Source: Scedosporium boydii
Taxonomy: Eukaryota > Ascomycota > Sordariomycetes > Microascales > Microascaceae
NCBI GenBank assembly: GCA_002221725.1
Contig: NJFT01000075.1
Location: 103,283-167,282 of the forward strand
Reading direction: 5' to 3'
DNA length: 64,000 nucleotides
The notes under the pieces were generated by a model. The model made no database searches. It saw nothing but the letters and a program-made list of their open reading frames with translations, and was not told the origin of the DNA. This document shows positions 12,132 to 24,762 of the stretch, in pieces. The position numbers and the translations under genes are program-made. Position 1 is the stretch's first letter; every line of letters starts with the position of its first letter.

Positions 12132-13382
12132 GGTTGATAGTAGGTTTGCGGTTATAAGTTATAGAGGTGGGGTGGATCCACGGGGCCCATGTCGTAGTGC
12201 TGTAGCTTAAAGCGTAATGCAGCGCAACTAGAGGATCAATGATGTGTTTATCGCTGTTGTGTGAAACGTGGGTTAAAGTAAGTTGTAGTAGGGGTCCTTA
12301 AGGTATTATAATAAATCTACCATCCTTGCAATTCTAGAAAATACTCCGTACGAAGGCGAAGAAGACCACGGAACAAAAGGTGGACGCTAAAGTTGATGGT
12401 TGGGGTGGAACATTAGAACATCTTGTTGGGAAAACAGGAAGCAACCTGCTGTTACTTGTTACTGTGCAAGCGCAGCCAATGTCACAGTCAAATCAATGTG
12501 AGCCAGTTCGGTCATTCGGTCATTCCACCCACCCAAGATCCAAGATCGGGTCGTGCCGCCTCGACACAGCTGACATCGTTGTCACGTGTGGCCAGTTGGC
12601 AGTGACAATGAACTGCTGTGAAGGCCAAAGAGACAAAGTGAGTTCAACGGCGTCATCGGACATCGCCTTACCAGTCTGCGCCCTGGTTGGATCGTTATAC
12701 CGCCACCTCCCAGGCATCCCTGGCACGAGAGAGACGAACAGTCTCCTTGAGGCTAACTGTAAATAGTATGCGCGCCCCCTCCCCTCCCAACTGCACCACC
12801 TCGCAGTCCGAAGGAAGCATCCGGATGGACCATACCACCACCCTACCCCAAGCCTCGGCACTCAACAACGGGAAGGCGGACGCGTGTCTTCTCCGGCGTG
12901 GCAAGGTGAGAGAGATGGCAACAGCAACAGATCATCCAAAATAATCTAGTTTTAAAACAAAAAAATGAATTGCATGAATCTTCCAGCTGGGAAAATGGTA
13001 CAGCCTAGGCGTATCTAATCATCGCTTGTGTTGTGTTTGACCTCCACGAGAACAAAAAAAGAAAAGAAAAAGAAAAAGAAACAAAGGGGAGCCTGAACTC
13101 CATCCAAATTGAAACGTCTTCCAGACACCCACGTCGTTCATGCCCCAAAGTGCAAGGTAATATTCTCGCTTGACCTGGCAGAAAGTGTTTTATCATTCCG
13201 TTGTGCCTCGACATATCGGACATAAGCCCCCAGACATTAAGGTCGCGTCCTAGACATATAAAGCAGGTGCGCGGCCGCCATGATGAGTTTATCATTCCCC
13301 GGCGCTCTTTCTCTCATTCTATTTCCCGCTGCGCTTTTCCTTCATCCCCATGCGCGGCGAGCGAACTGGGCGTCTGCGATCT
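12132..13382. other. Intergenic region upstream of the lipase gene
   Basis: No gene is visible. It contains one TACTCCGTA (12342-12350) and one CACGTG (12583-12588), about 450 bases before the lipase start. Short open frames show no family resemblance. The part near 13383 should include the SAR1 3' UTR. Confidence 0.5.
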
Positions 13383-14510
<1,128 letters not shown>

Positions 14511-15553
14511 ATTGGTCTAACTAGGGCGGCGTTGGATATTAAAGATGTATATGATATAAAGTCGGGAAGAGGTGTGGATTTGGAGTTGCGAAGGGTGAAG
14601 TTTGGTGAGGCACGAAGCAAGAAGTCGCAAGGTGCAGTTCGATGAGGTGGACTTAATAGTGTCGTGTCGGATAGGAGCATAGCACCATAATTGGAGAGGC
14701 TCATGGGCTGCTGTCCCCAAAAAATACTGGCTATTTACGCCTTAAATTTGGGGCATCAATGCAGCAAGGATTTTGGACAGCACAGCATCTTTTCGAGGCC
14801 CCCATAAAATTCAAGTCTAAAATCATTGCAACATATTGACAAAGTGAAGCTAATAATCTCAATAACAGATCTAGAGAGCCCGTGTGACCTGTGACGTAGA
14901 ATCAGGCCTCATCACCTCTTCCCTATCCTTCTATGGCTAGTTTCTCATGCAAGATGCAAACATGAAGTGAATGACTTGGCATCATTGAGCTTGAATCAAG
15001 CTAATCTACGCTGTTTTCGACTGTCCAGTAGTCGGACGAGGAATAATCCATTCAAGCCCAGGCAGCCAGCCGATGCATCACTTGACTGCATATAGATCGA
15101 AATCTTGAGGCTCAACAACAGCACCCTCAAGACACCACAAGATGAAGTCTAGAAGAAGGCCAAAAAATTGGACTTATGTACGTGTCGTAAAGCAGATTTT
15201 CGAGTCGCTGAAGAATCACTAGAGTGTACGAGTAGACATGGTGAACTAGAATGCATTATATGCGATATATGTACAGATAGGGCCATGTATGCGTTGGCCC
15301 CAAAGTATGCAAAAAAATAGGTACAAAGAAAATAATATTTCATGAATGCCGCAGAATACCCCTTATTCCGCCTGATGATTTCCCGCCTAAATTGCCAATC
15401 TCAATGTTCTGTGCTCCAGTCCGAATAATAGAAAAGGGACCTGTTCCTTGTGTGTTTAAACGCCAATAGGTGTATGAAAGTTCGTTCTCGTGGCTCATTA
15501 GTGGCTTCCAGTAGCCACATTATTCTCTTCCAGTCTCTCCATGTCTTCATGTC
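14511..15553. other. Intergenic region upstream of SAR1
   Basis: No gene is supported. The 200 bases next to the SAR1 start should contain its 5' UTR and promoter. The remainder is moderately A/T-rich and includes the 3' UTR of the acidic protein gene. Confidence 0.45.
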
Positions 15554-17692
15554 TTAGACGGAGAGGACGTAGTTGCCTCGATCCGTCTTTCCGGCCATAA
15601 GGAGGCCGAGCTCTCTCATCTTGGTCGCTCCCTGTCCAGGGACAGCCTTTCGCTCTTGAACCTGCCCCTTGCGCGCCCGGTTGCAGTATTTCTGGAAGTA
15701 CTTCTCTTTCCGTCTCTGTCGCTTCTTTTCGAGGCCCTTGACGATGTCGATAGCCCCACGCACGTGGTTCTCCGATGAGATAGCCTTGGCTTTCCTGTTC
15801 GCTTTCAAGAAGGTGATCATGCCCCCGGGACGGGGTAGTGATTTAGTCGCAACAAGATCAACCGGCGCGCAGAGGCCGGCAAGTCGGGGTTGCACCCGGG
15901 TTGCCGTAGGCGATGCTCGGGATGAAGTAATAGCCCTGGGTGGAGGCGACCTCATGCGACGAGGAGAGTGCCTGTCGAATAACTTGCTAGGAGAGCGTCC
16001 GCGGACCTTGGGGGGCGGCGAATGATACCTCTTAGGAGATGCGGTAACAGACCTCATCTTCTTGCGAGATGTCCGGTCCTTGTCATGGTGGACATCCTCC
16101 ATCTCCCAGATATGCTCATCGGTCTCGTCGTGAACAGGATTGAACAGCTCCTCGCCATCGCCGTCCTCGATGTCCGATGTTGGGAAACTAGGGTCGATGT
16201 CCTGAGGTATGACATGCATCTTCTGCGCTTTGACAGCGGCACGGTGAGAGATGTATGCTTCTTCGACTTCACGGTCCTCGTCAAAAGTTCCGCAAACGAA
16301 GTCGGTGTTATCAGGAAGCTCAGGTGCCGAGGGGCGGATAGATCCGCGCCTTGTTTTTAACCTCTTCGTGGACTCCAGGGCGCTACGGGAAGCCGTTGAT
16401 GAGTCGGAGTGATGTTCGGTTGTTGACGGCCGACGTTGGAAGAGGAGGGGGCTGGGAGAAGGTCCGATCGTAAGCTTGACACCGTGATTCCACAGATTCA
16501 GATCGTCATCATCGTCCTCGTCAGACTCGGCGAAGCCCGTTTCTTCATCTGTATGATAGCCATCGTCTCCTTCAACGGAACCGTATTCATCTTCATCCTC
16601 GTCCTCATCGTCATTGTCATCATCCTCGTCCTCATCTTCATCCTCATCCTCACCATCTTCGTCCTCGTCTTCATCGTCTTCATCCTCATCGTCTACGTCG
16701 TCGTCCTCATCAACTGCATCCTCATTATCCGCGTTCCTATCACCACCGTTTTCTTCCTGCTCCGCCTCTTCTTCAGCTTCCTCTGCGATCTTGCGAATAT
16801 TGTTTTCCTTTGTGAGAGTATCCTTAATTGTGAGGCGCTTTTTAGGAGAAAAGTGTTCCTCCCTGATCCAGTCGTCCTCCTTCGGCTCATCGTAAGCAAC
16901 TTCGGCAGATCGGGTCCGGACCAAGGGCTGCACCTCGGGAGACTTGACGATGGCGGACTTCTTAGTGGTAGAAGGGCTGAGAGGACGTTGGTTCTTGGTA
17001 GGAGAGCTGGACTTCTCTTTGGAAGGTATGGTCGCTGAAGGTGCTGGGTTGGGGCAGGTGAATTTGATGCAGGGTTTCCTGGGAGCTTCGGCGCTAATCT
17101 TAGTGGTAGGAGCAAATTGTATATGGGAAGGTTTCTGTTCGGCGGGCTTCAAGTCTGGGTGTGCAAGACAAGCAAAGGTGATGCTTTTTCTCCGAGGTGG
17201 CTCGTCTGTTTGCTGGTTCGCCGTCCGACTAGGTAGTCCGCCGAACCGTAGCTTAGGGCCTTGGTGATCGTTATCTTGGAGGCGAAGAATGGGCATCTCG
17301 GGTGGAGGAGGGCTTGGGGTGTCGGCCCTGGATGGGCTCGTCAGGCCCGTGTCGCTAGTAAGGTCGACTGTGGAGGCAAGGCTGATATTACTCGTCATGG
17401 AGCGCCGGCGCTGACGAGATTGTACGCTCGGCTGAGTATCGACGACAGTGTCTTCGTCTGGCTGACTCAAGAGAGCTTTCGTCAGTAGGGAGGACTGGCG
17501 GTCAGACTGCTTGCGGACTGATGTCTTCTTAAAGTCTCCGGGAGCAAGTGTAGGTTTGCTCCCGACACTACAGTCTGGCGGCTCGTCGACGTCGGCGCCG
17601 GCCTCCTCATCGACTACCGGAGGGACGTTGGCCGAGCGTGATGACCAAGTCATGGCTTGGGAGGCAGAGGACGAGAGTCTATCCGCGTCCAT
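15554..17692 (-). CDS. Acidic low-complexity protein, probable DUF2457 family
   Basis: One uninterrupted frame of 712 residues begins MDADRLSSSASQAMTWSSRS. Two related short motifs, RRKSITFAC and RKPCIKFTCP, occur near residues 165-215, which is what makes me think of the fungal DUF2457 family. A long run of Asp/Glu (about residues 300-385, including EDEDEDEDD) follows, then an S/R/P-rich part (KRYHSPPP, RGRSPSKL, RHSPRR). The C-terminal 80 residues are basic and look more ordered (KGLEKKRQRRKEKYFQKY, MAGKTDRGNYVLSV). Nothing indicates an enzyme. The charge pattern suggests a nuclear protein, but this is inference. Codon use and length leave no doubt that it is a gene; function unknown. Confidence 0.85.
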   Translation of the reverse strand: MDADRLSSSASQAMTWSSRSANVPPVVDEEAGADVDEPPDCSVGSKPTLAPGDFKKTSVRKQSDRQSSLLTKALLSQPDEDTVVDTQPSVQSRQRRRSMTSNISLASTVDLTSDTGLTSPSRADTPSPPPPEMPILRLQDNDHQGPKLRFGGLPSRTANQQTDEPPRRKSITFACLAHPDLKPAEQKPSHIQFAPTTKISAEAPRKPCIKFTCPNPAPSATIPSKEKSSSPTKNQRPLSPSTTKKSAIVKSPEVQPLVRTRSAEVAYDEPKEDDWIREEHFSPKKRLTIKDTLTKENNIRKIAEEAEEEAEQEENGGDRNADNEDAVDEDDDVDDEDEDDEDEDEDGEDEDEDEDEDDDNDDEDEDEDEYGSVEGDDGYHTDEETGFAESDEDDDDDLNLWNHGVKLTIGPSPSPLLFQRRPSTTEHHSDSSTASRSALESTKRLKTRRGSIRPSAPELPDNTDFVCGTFDEDREVEEAYISHRAAVKAQKMHVIPQDIDPSFPTSDIEDGDGEELFNPVHDETDEHIWEMEDVHHDKDRTSRKKMRSVTASPKRYHSPPPKVRGRSPSKLFDRHSPRRMRSPPPRAITSSRASPTATRVQPRLAGLCAPVDLVATKSLPRPGGMITFLKANRKAKAISSENHVRGAIDIVKGLEKKRQRRKEKYFQKYCNRARKGQVQERKAVPGQGATKMRELGLLMAGKTDRGNYVLSV

Positions 17693-20600
17693 CGTGCCGC
17701 GATGTAAGAAAGCGATAGGCTTAAATAAATTGCCGGGAGTCTGGGGTTATCGAAGAAAATGTGGGGCAACGAGCTCGGTGAAGCGGGTTAGTCTTAGACG
17801 CGATCGGCGAGCTCGATTCCTGGGTGTGGTGGAGCCGAGATTCTGAGATGGTGGGAAAAAAGTTTTTCTTTTTCGCAACGATAGGAAATTGTTTGGATGA
17901 ACCGATCGTGATAGATTTCGTTTGCCAGGCTCCGGAACCGAAGTAGATGTGTCCCTAGGGACCCCTTGGCTATAATATAAGGAGCATCGTGCGATGTAAG
18001 CGGGGTTTTCGAGAAGGCGTGTGTATGGCTGATGAGAATAGGACGGAAGCGATAGAGCCGACAGGGAGCAGTTATCCCTCGGTGAGAATGACGCTTATAC
18101 GCCCTGTTTCCCCTCCGCGTCAAGGGTGACTGCGGCTTGCCAAGCGAAAGGAAGCGTTACGCCTTTGCTGATGGAAAGATCAAGGCGTTGGCCCGCAGGG
18201 GACGACTCAGCTGGTCGACGCTGGTGGCGCAGTGGAAGGAAATGTCCAGGTGGGTTGGTTGGCGAGGAAGGGTTGATGAAAGTTATGGTCCGTCTTCTTC
18301 ACGATGTGGCGTGAGTAGACAGGAAAGAAATGGTATTTTAGAGTTCAAGAGAACTTCTTATTGGGACGCCCAAAAGGCAAAGAGTGTTTATGAGAGTATG
18401 CTGGATTTCTGGAAAGAGGGCGTTGGGCGGTAGCAACAGGGATACAATAATACTCGAACGTTGGAAGTGGGGAAAGCGGTTTGATTGTGCATGTAGGGAT
18501 GGATCAATGTGGAAGTGTGGGTTCGTGGGCGTGTGTAGGTAGGTGTAGGGGCGGAGGATGGGCATGGGCGTGGACATGAAGTATGCATGGGCATTAAGTG
18601 GGCTTGGGAGGGAGGAGGGTTGATGGATCAACCATTTCATCAAAGACCATCATCAAATCAAGGAATCTGGAAATGGGGCGAAAGAAGTACAAGCTACCAG
18701 TAAAAATTCAGATCATAGTGGCACTCTGACAAGACTTGGTGGGAAAATCCAGGCGGTGTCCGCGGTCTCCAGGAAATTCGCGCTCGACGTCAAATAGGAT
18801 TTGAGCTTTGGGTGACTTGAAACAGTGGGTAACTTTTCTTATTTACACAGTGTCCTTTAGTGCGTAATACTGCCAAATGGACTGGACTGGCTTCAATTGG
18901 GATTGACTGGGCACCACAAGTTCGTTTCAGCGCGTGTGATACGCCGGCGCGAATGAGAACAGGACAGGGCCTGGTCCAGCCAAGCCCAAGCCAAGCATCG
19001 AGTCCGGCGTCAATCAAGCTTGGCCGAGAGAGACCTGAGTGAAAGTATGAAGTGCGGGTAATAATCTACTGCTGTTTTACGGAGACAGCAACCGGGAAAT
19101 GAGGATTTGCCTTGATCTAGCCTTTGCTAAGCCAATTAATTTTTTTCCTTTTTTAGTGCCTTGTTTTCTTCTCTTTCCCAGTAGTATACAGTGATGAGGC
19201 AAACACAATTGATACGGATCAATAATACAAGTGCGAAGGTGCCACCAGGCAAAGTGCAGTCCGATTTCAGGCCCGGCCTGGCCAATCCGGTCTCAAGCAA
19301 CGCCCGCTAATGCGTGCTGGCGGTCAGGAAAAGCCCGAGCCCTATCGTCAGCAACTACAGTGGCTAGCTTCGGCGGTGTACGGCTGAGTACCCACTGTAA
19401 CTCACTGCCGGTCACCCTGTGGTCATCTCGGGATCCGCTTGACTCGGCCTGTTTCGAAGTCATCATGCCCTCATGTCCTTGGCGGATGTACTTCATACTA
19501 CCCGGGCCATTCTCGTTGAACATTTGATCAGGAGGTGGGGGCTACATCCGTGCAAATTTGCAGCCGGGCTGGACGCTGCGAAATCTTTTTTAGCGTCATT
19601 GACTGCTGGACATGGGCTAAATTTGATTAGACTCGCCCCCCATCGTTGACGAACGAAGTACTACACCAGACATTTCTGCTGCTCTAGCCAGGCCTACTCG
19701 AATATTTACTGATGATTACACTAAAAAAGCATGAGCGAATGTCAACAAAGAAAACCGGTCTCGGGATGAGTCCACTGTGGATTTGGCCCCTTTCCTGCCG
19801 GCTACGAACTCGGGACCTTGATTGATGCTATCCTCTCCTCCCACTCCACCAGGCACAGGTCCAGGGTCTCGGCAACGTACGAATGAACAGTAAAATGTTG
19901 ATGTGTTGGCATTCATTGCCATTTACGTTTCGGCCAGGAACCAATGCCGAGATTCATCTTAACCCCAAACTCGTATCGATAACATCGGAAGCGGAAAAGA
20001 TTCAGCTACGACGCCCTCTTTTCCACCCTAGGCACGGTCTAATCAAAGACATGTTGGATTCAAGTATTACGAGATTGAATTAAATCCGCCATTGCATGGA
20101 TCAACGAGCTTAAGAGCCCCCTTCGTCATGACGGAGGGGTCTTGCATGGGGCGAATATGCGCCAGGAGCGGAGCGGAGATGCATAAAACAATAGCCGATC
20201 GGAAAGATTGCAGGAAGACCCTTTGTTTCAATGAGTGAATTTGTTCCAAACTCAAAGCAAGGAATCTGCAACCACGTCACCAGACCCTACTTTTTCGTAC
20301 CCTACCCCCACATCTCCGAACAACCTCCATCCCTCAGCTTCCTGATCGCCGAAGATTCAGGCTGGAACTTGGTTGTCCAACTTTTGATTGTTTTAAGAGA
20401 CACCTCCTCAATTCTCGTAGTATCGCTTATCGTTAATCGTCAACCTTGGGGAACATTATGTGGGGAGAGAGTAGCGTAGGATATTCCCCGAGATGACAAG
20501 AGGGTGGTCGTTGTTTAAAGTCCTAGCCAGACGCTTTGGATGGGTGGGATCTCCATCTACTTCGTGGCATCTAGCAATCTAGTATTGCACCATAAAATGA

Positions 20601-21874
20601 TTTTATCGCACTTGCTTCGTACGAAGGGGGCGCAATTTTGCGGGGTGAGAGGCTCTTCCCATGTTTCCGATCGACGGACTCGTCCGACGATGTTGTCGTG
20701 AGCCATTCAGACGATTTTTGAGCTCAACTCTGGTCGAAGTTGCATCAAAACACACCCTCCCCCTTCCCTTTGGCCCACAGACAGTGAGCGAATCCCCGGT
20801 CTGTCCTACGTGATAGATTTCTGTGATTTGTCGCGAGCGTCGCATAACGCCGCGCAGTGCAGACTAAGGGTGGTGGAATAGCGCCCGAGCTACTGGTCTT
20901 CTCTCACACCCTGGCTTCACTATGCATAGAGCTCCGACGAATATTGAAAGTGAGCTGCGACTGATGTGAATGCGCTCAGAATCGGCACGAGAACTTACTT
21001 GACTCCTCCACTCAGAGCCAGGCTGGAGTCGCCGATGACATACTCCCTCTGCCCGGTGTGCTACTGACATGTTGATGCTTCTTGTTTTTTTTTTTCTTCT
21101 TTTCTTTCCTTTCCCCTCGCTTAGAGATGGCGGCAGGCACATGGACATCAACGTGCAGACACCAGCCAGGAATAGATCATCAGCAAGAGGGTATTAGCTC
21201 GTAAATCCGGCCGGATTCTTGATGTAAGCTTGCTTCGTTCAAGTGTGCTCCTCGGTCTACGAAGTAGAGGTGGGTGAAGCTGGTGGTAGTGCACAGCCTT
21301 CTCAAGAACCCCGCTTCTATGTCGGGAGAGAGAATGGTACCTTTATTTGCTCAAAGGAAGAGGAGAGCATCAGAAATAAGCAAATAAAACAGACAGGACA
21401 CAAATTTATTCTTGTGGAAGGATGAGGACGATGGAGAGCGAAGAGACGGAAGCGACGTCATTTAATGTCCCAAGCTCCTCAGATTCCGTCTTGGCGGAAC
21501 AACTTGATCTGTGCATTGTGCATTCCTCCTTGTCCAGTCTGAGAATAATTACTGGCGCAACATCTCTGTAGAGGTTCGGCAGACACGCCCAGGTGGCAAC
21601 AGCCCAGACAGGCTGCCAGCAGACAAGATAACTCCTGACATAATCGAGACTCGACAAATGCACATTTCCGTTATATACATAAACCTATCCCAAGGCTGAA
21701 ATTCATCTCCCGTGACATTCCACGTGAGCACCTCTTAGCTAAGCCGCATTCGGATTGGCCAAACCTCAAAATGTTGCCGACACAACGACCGATCAAGATC
21801 CGTACGAGATTGAAGCTGCTCAAGCAACCAAAACCTCGCCATCAATCGCGCCTCTCCCCCCTCATCAGCCCGCC
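17693..21874. other. 4.2-kb gene-free region
   Basis: No frame here combines length, splice sites and family resemblance. The left end (17693-18150) is the promoter side of the acidic protein gene and the right end that of ATP synthase delta. One TACGAAGTA lies at 21258-21266. A CACGTG at 21721-21726 and an inverted CCAAT box (ATTGG, about 21754) sit 120-155 bases before the ATP synthase start. Candidate contents such as a long noncoding RNA or a decayed element cannot be shown from sequence. Confidence 0.5.
21721..21758 (+). promoter_or_regulatory. CACGTG plus inverted CCAAT box upstream of ATP synthase delta
   Basis: CACGTG at 21721 is followed about 30 bases later by ATTGG, the inverse of CCAAT, roughly 120-155 bases before the start codon. 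In fungi the HAP/CBC complex binds CCAAT and often controls respiratory genes, so the context fits. The CACGTG hexamer alone is not significant. Confidence 0.35.
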
Positions 21875-22757
21875 ATGAACTCCCTCCGCTTCGCCCGCAC
21901 GGCTCTAAGGGCTCGCCCTGCTGCGCTCCGCGTCCCCCTCCAGAGGAGGACCTACGCCGAGGCCGTCTCGGACAAGGCAAGCCATTCGACCCGTGCATTG
22001 ATCGAATCCCTCGGCTGACAAGGATTTTTTTTCCACGACGTTGCAGATCAAGCTCAGCTTCTCGCTCCCTCACCAGGTACGAATTATATCTAATTGAATC
22101 GATTCGCGACGATTTTCGAAGATGATGGAGATTTTATCGGAGGATTGGCGCGTTTTGATGGGATTTGGGTGACGAATGTGCTAATTGCCGCAAAATCAAT
22201 TCATAGTCCCTCTACAAGTCCCAGGAGGTCGTCCAGGTCAACATCCCCGCGGAATCCGGTGAGATGGGTGTCCTCGCGAACCACGTTCCCGTTATCGAGC
22301 AGCTCAAGGCCGGTGTCGTCGAGGTCGTTGAGGAGAGTGGCAGCAAGCAGTTCTTCCGTATGCGAAACCAATCCTCCACCACCTCCTTCCTTTTCCCCGG
22401 TTTTCATCGATCTCCTTACCAATCGAGGCCGGATTGAATAGACGAGAAGGGATACTAACTTGGGAATTAGTCTCCGGCGGATTTGCCGTTGTTCAGCCCA
22501 ACTCCGTCCTCAGCATCAACGCCGTCGAGGCTTACCCCCTGGAGGACTTCAGCGCCGATGCCGTCCGCGCTCAGATCTCCGAGGCTCAGAAGATTGCCAA
22601 CGGCAGTGGAAGCGCGCAGGATGTCGCTGAGGCCAAGATTGAACTTGAGGTATGCTTTCTGCCGTCGCCGGGCCTCATTCCCTTTACTCTGATTTGAATA
22701 TCGCTAACTTGGTTTCTATCATAGGTTCTCGAGAGCCTCCAGGCTGCCCTTAAATAG
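21875..22757 (+). CDS. ATP16: Mitochondrial F1F0 ATP synthase subunit delta (bacterial epsilon homologue)
   Basis: Five exons (21875-21976, 22047-22076, 22207-22357, 22471-22649, 22725-22757) give 164 residues. A mitochondrial presequence rich in Arg/Ala (RFARTALRARPAALRVPLQRR) precedes the mature part. Core motifs are LSFSLPHQ, VNIPAESGEMGVLANHVP and GGFAVVQPNSVLSINAVEAYP, and the end VLESLQAALK is the usual helical C-terminus. The protein is part of the central stalk and couples proton flow through the c-ring to F1. The first intron (21977-22046) begins with GC rather than GT (AG|GCAAGC); no GT donor would keep the frame or the conserved join DK-IKLSFS. A second exon of 30 nt and a last one of 33 nt make the gene easy to misannotate. 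Confidence 0.95.
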
Positions 22758-23817
22758 GTGCGTGTAGATTGGAATGGGGTAATAGAGAAATAGGGAAATA
22801 AAGCACTGTACATCTACGAATTCATATCCTTCTTTCCCTAGCATCCGAATATACCTGATTTTCAAGAGTGTAACTTTTTTGTCATACGGAGCAACACTTG
22901 TTTTTATCAATGCTTCGGAGTCCATCCGTGGTCTCCTTGTGTATGGAGAATGTTAACAACCCCGGCCCAAGTCTGCGCAGCTCCAATCCTCCGTCCGACT
23001 AGACGCAATACAGTACACCCATGCAAGATGGGACTGCTTGCCGATACCCACTGATGGACGAAGGACAAAGTGCCACTGGTTACAATATGCCAGACCGCCA
23101 GAAAGCCATCAAGTAAACATCAGAGCTATTGTGGATCATCTATTGGAACGCTCGAGGGGATCACATTAAAAAAACACCATTCAACACCCATAACATCCGA
23201 TTCTCATATACATTTTCCACATAAAAAGCACGCCAACAAAGCCGAGGACGACAACCAAAAAGAGAAGTTTTAGCTACCCAAACATGTAAACAAGAGTTAC
23301 TCTAGATGCTCTTGTGATGACCGGATTGGATAATACCCAAGTCTCCTATGCTCTAAATCCAGAAAGAAATGGGAGGGGGAGTCTAAGGCAAACACAACTG
23401 GCGGCGCCTGAAACAAGAGACAGTTTTTTTTTTAGAAGATAGGGAGAGAGGAATACAAGCAATGCAACTGTGTTCCGCTATGCTGCCTTCTATCGGGGTA
23501 TTTAGGTGCATATGCGTATTTCCCATAAAGACGATGACGGACGTGAGATCAGACAAAAAATAAAAAATAAAAACAAAAAGAAAAATAGGTAGATGTTGCT
23601 TTTCCCCCCTCGTTCGGTATCCCTCCGGGTATAGCTGAGGTGCCCCCTCAAAAGGTTGCGAGATTCGCAGCCGTTGTCTTTAGCCAACAGCACAGAGCAG
23701 GGCATCTAGACTTTAGCTGGCAGAGTGAGGCTTTCAGTCACCCTCTTGAAACGCTGTTGGCTCGCCACAATGATAAGAAGACCATCCATAAGCATCGGTC
23801 AGACCGCCGTGGTGTCT
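22758..23817. other. Convergent intergenic region
   Basis: This space lies between the 3' ends of ATP synthase delta and the acyltransferase. It is A/T-rich with poly-A and poly-T runs (for example 23425-23433 and 23560-23590). No gene is supported. Confidence 0.5.
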
Positions 23818-24762
23818 TCATTTCGAAGCAGCAGCAACTTTCATCGCAGCAGGAACAGTTCCCTTGGCCTCGGCCGAGAGTGTAACAAGCTCCTCCAGCA
23901 TCTTCTCACGAGTCTTTGCCGCCAAGTCCTCGACATCAGCAGACGTAAGACCCTTAGTCGGGATAGGCGCCAAAACTAACATCAGGTGTCAGTAAGATGT
24001 GTGTGTTTCAACAACGATATAGCGGATAGTGTATTATTTACCTTTGACTGGGATCTTGCCGGACCTGAAAACAAGTCCCTTGATCGAAAAAATGTGACTG
24101 TAATTAGCCACAACACAAGGCACAATGGGGGCGCCCGCCTCGACAGCGAGATGAAAAGCACCCTTCTTGAAAGGAAGTAGCATAGGTTCGCTACTATAAC
24201 TCCTCGTGCCCTCGGGGAAAACGTAAACGCTCTGATTCCTCCTAGCGATTTCCTGACCGGCGCCCTTCAAAGCCTGCCTGGCATCCTTGGCGTTTCCCCT
24301 ATCGATGAAGATGGTCTTGCTAAGGGCCATGAACCAACCGAGGAAGGGAATCTTCTTCAAGGAGGCCTTGGCCGTCACGGTGCAGTTGCGCGGGAACATG
24401 CACCCGAGCATCAGCACGTCGAGCTCGGTCTGGTGGTTTCCGACCACGACGGCCGGGCGGGTGTTGTCCAGCACTCCGCGCGGGTCGATGATTTCAAAGG
24501 TGACACCCGTGGTCAGGTACATGGTGTACTTGAAGACGCGGCCGGCCGCCCACTGCGAGCTACCGGCGATACCGAAGAGGCGGAAGACGATGCAAATGAG
24601 GAGACCCATGCACGAGGCGATCAGCAAGCAGAGATAGCTGGCGATAGCGCGGGCCACGAAGGCCGCTTTGGGCACGACGAAGGATACCATGTAGAGAGCG
24701 GCGACGAGCACGGCAGCGCCGAGCCAGAAGGTGGTGAGGTAGGAGACGAGGCGGTCCCACAT
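23818..24762 (-). CDS. SLC1: 1-acyl-sn-glycerol-3-phosphate acyltransferase
   Basis: Two exons (24762-24042 and 23975-23818) give 292 residues, the usual size for yeast Slc1 and its relatives. Two or three hydrophobic segments fill residues 1-65. The PlsC signature follows: NHQTELD with His110 and Asp115 (the HX4D catalytic pair), SKTIFIDRGN (substrate binding), and FPEGTRS (182-188). The enzyme adds an acyl chain to lysophosphatidic acid to make phosphatidic acid, in ER or lipid-droplet membranes, feeding phospholipid and triacylglycerol synthesis. The second exon encodes a helical tail ending MKVAAASK. The intron is 66 nt. The gene converges with ATP synthase delta. The symbol is by family resemblance to yeast Slc1. 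Confidence 0.93.

Noticed and set aside
16436..17038. Plus-strand frame of 200 codons rich in Ile, Val and Leu
   Set aside because: It is the antisense of the Asp/Glu-rich run of the acidic protein gene, which gives hydrophobic codons on the other strand.
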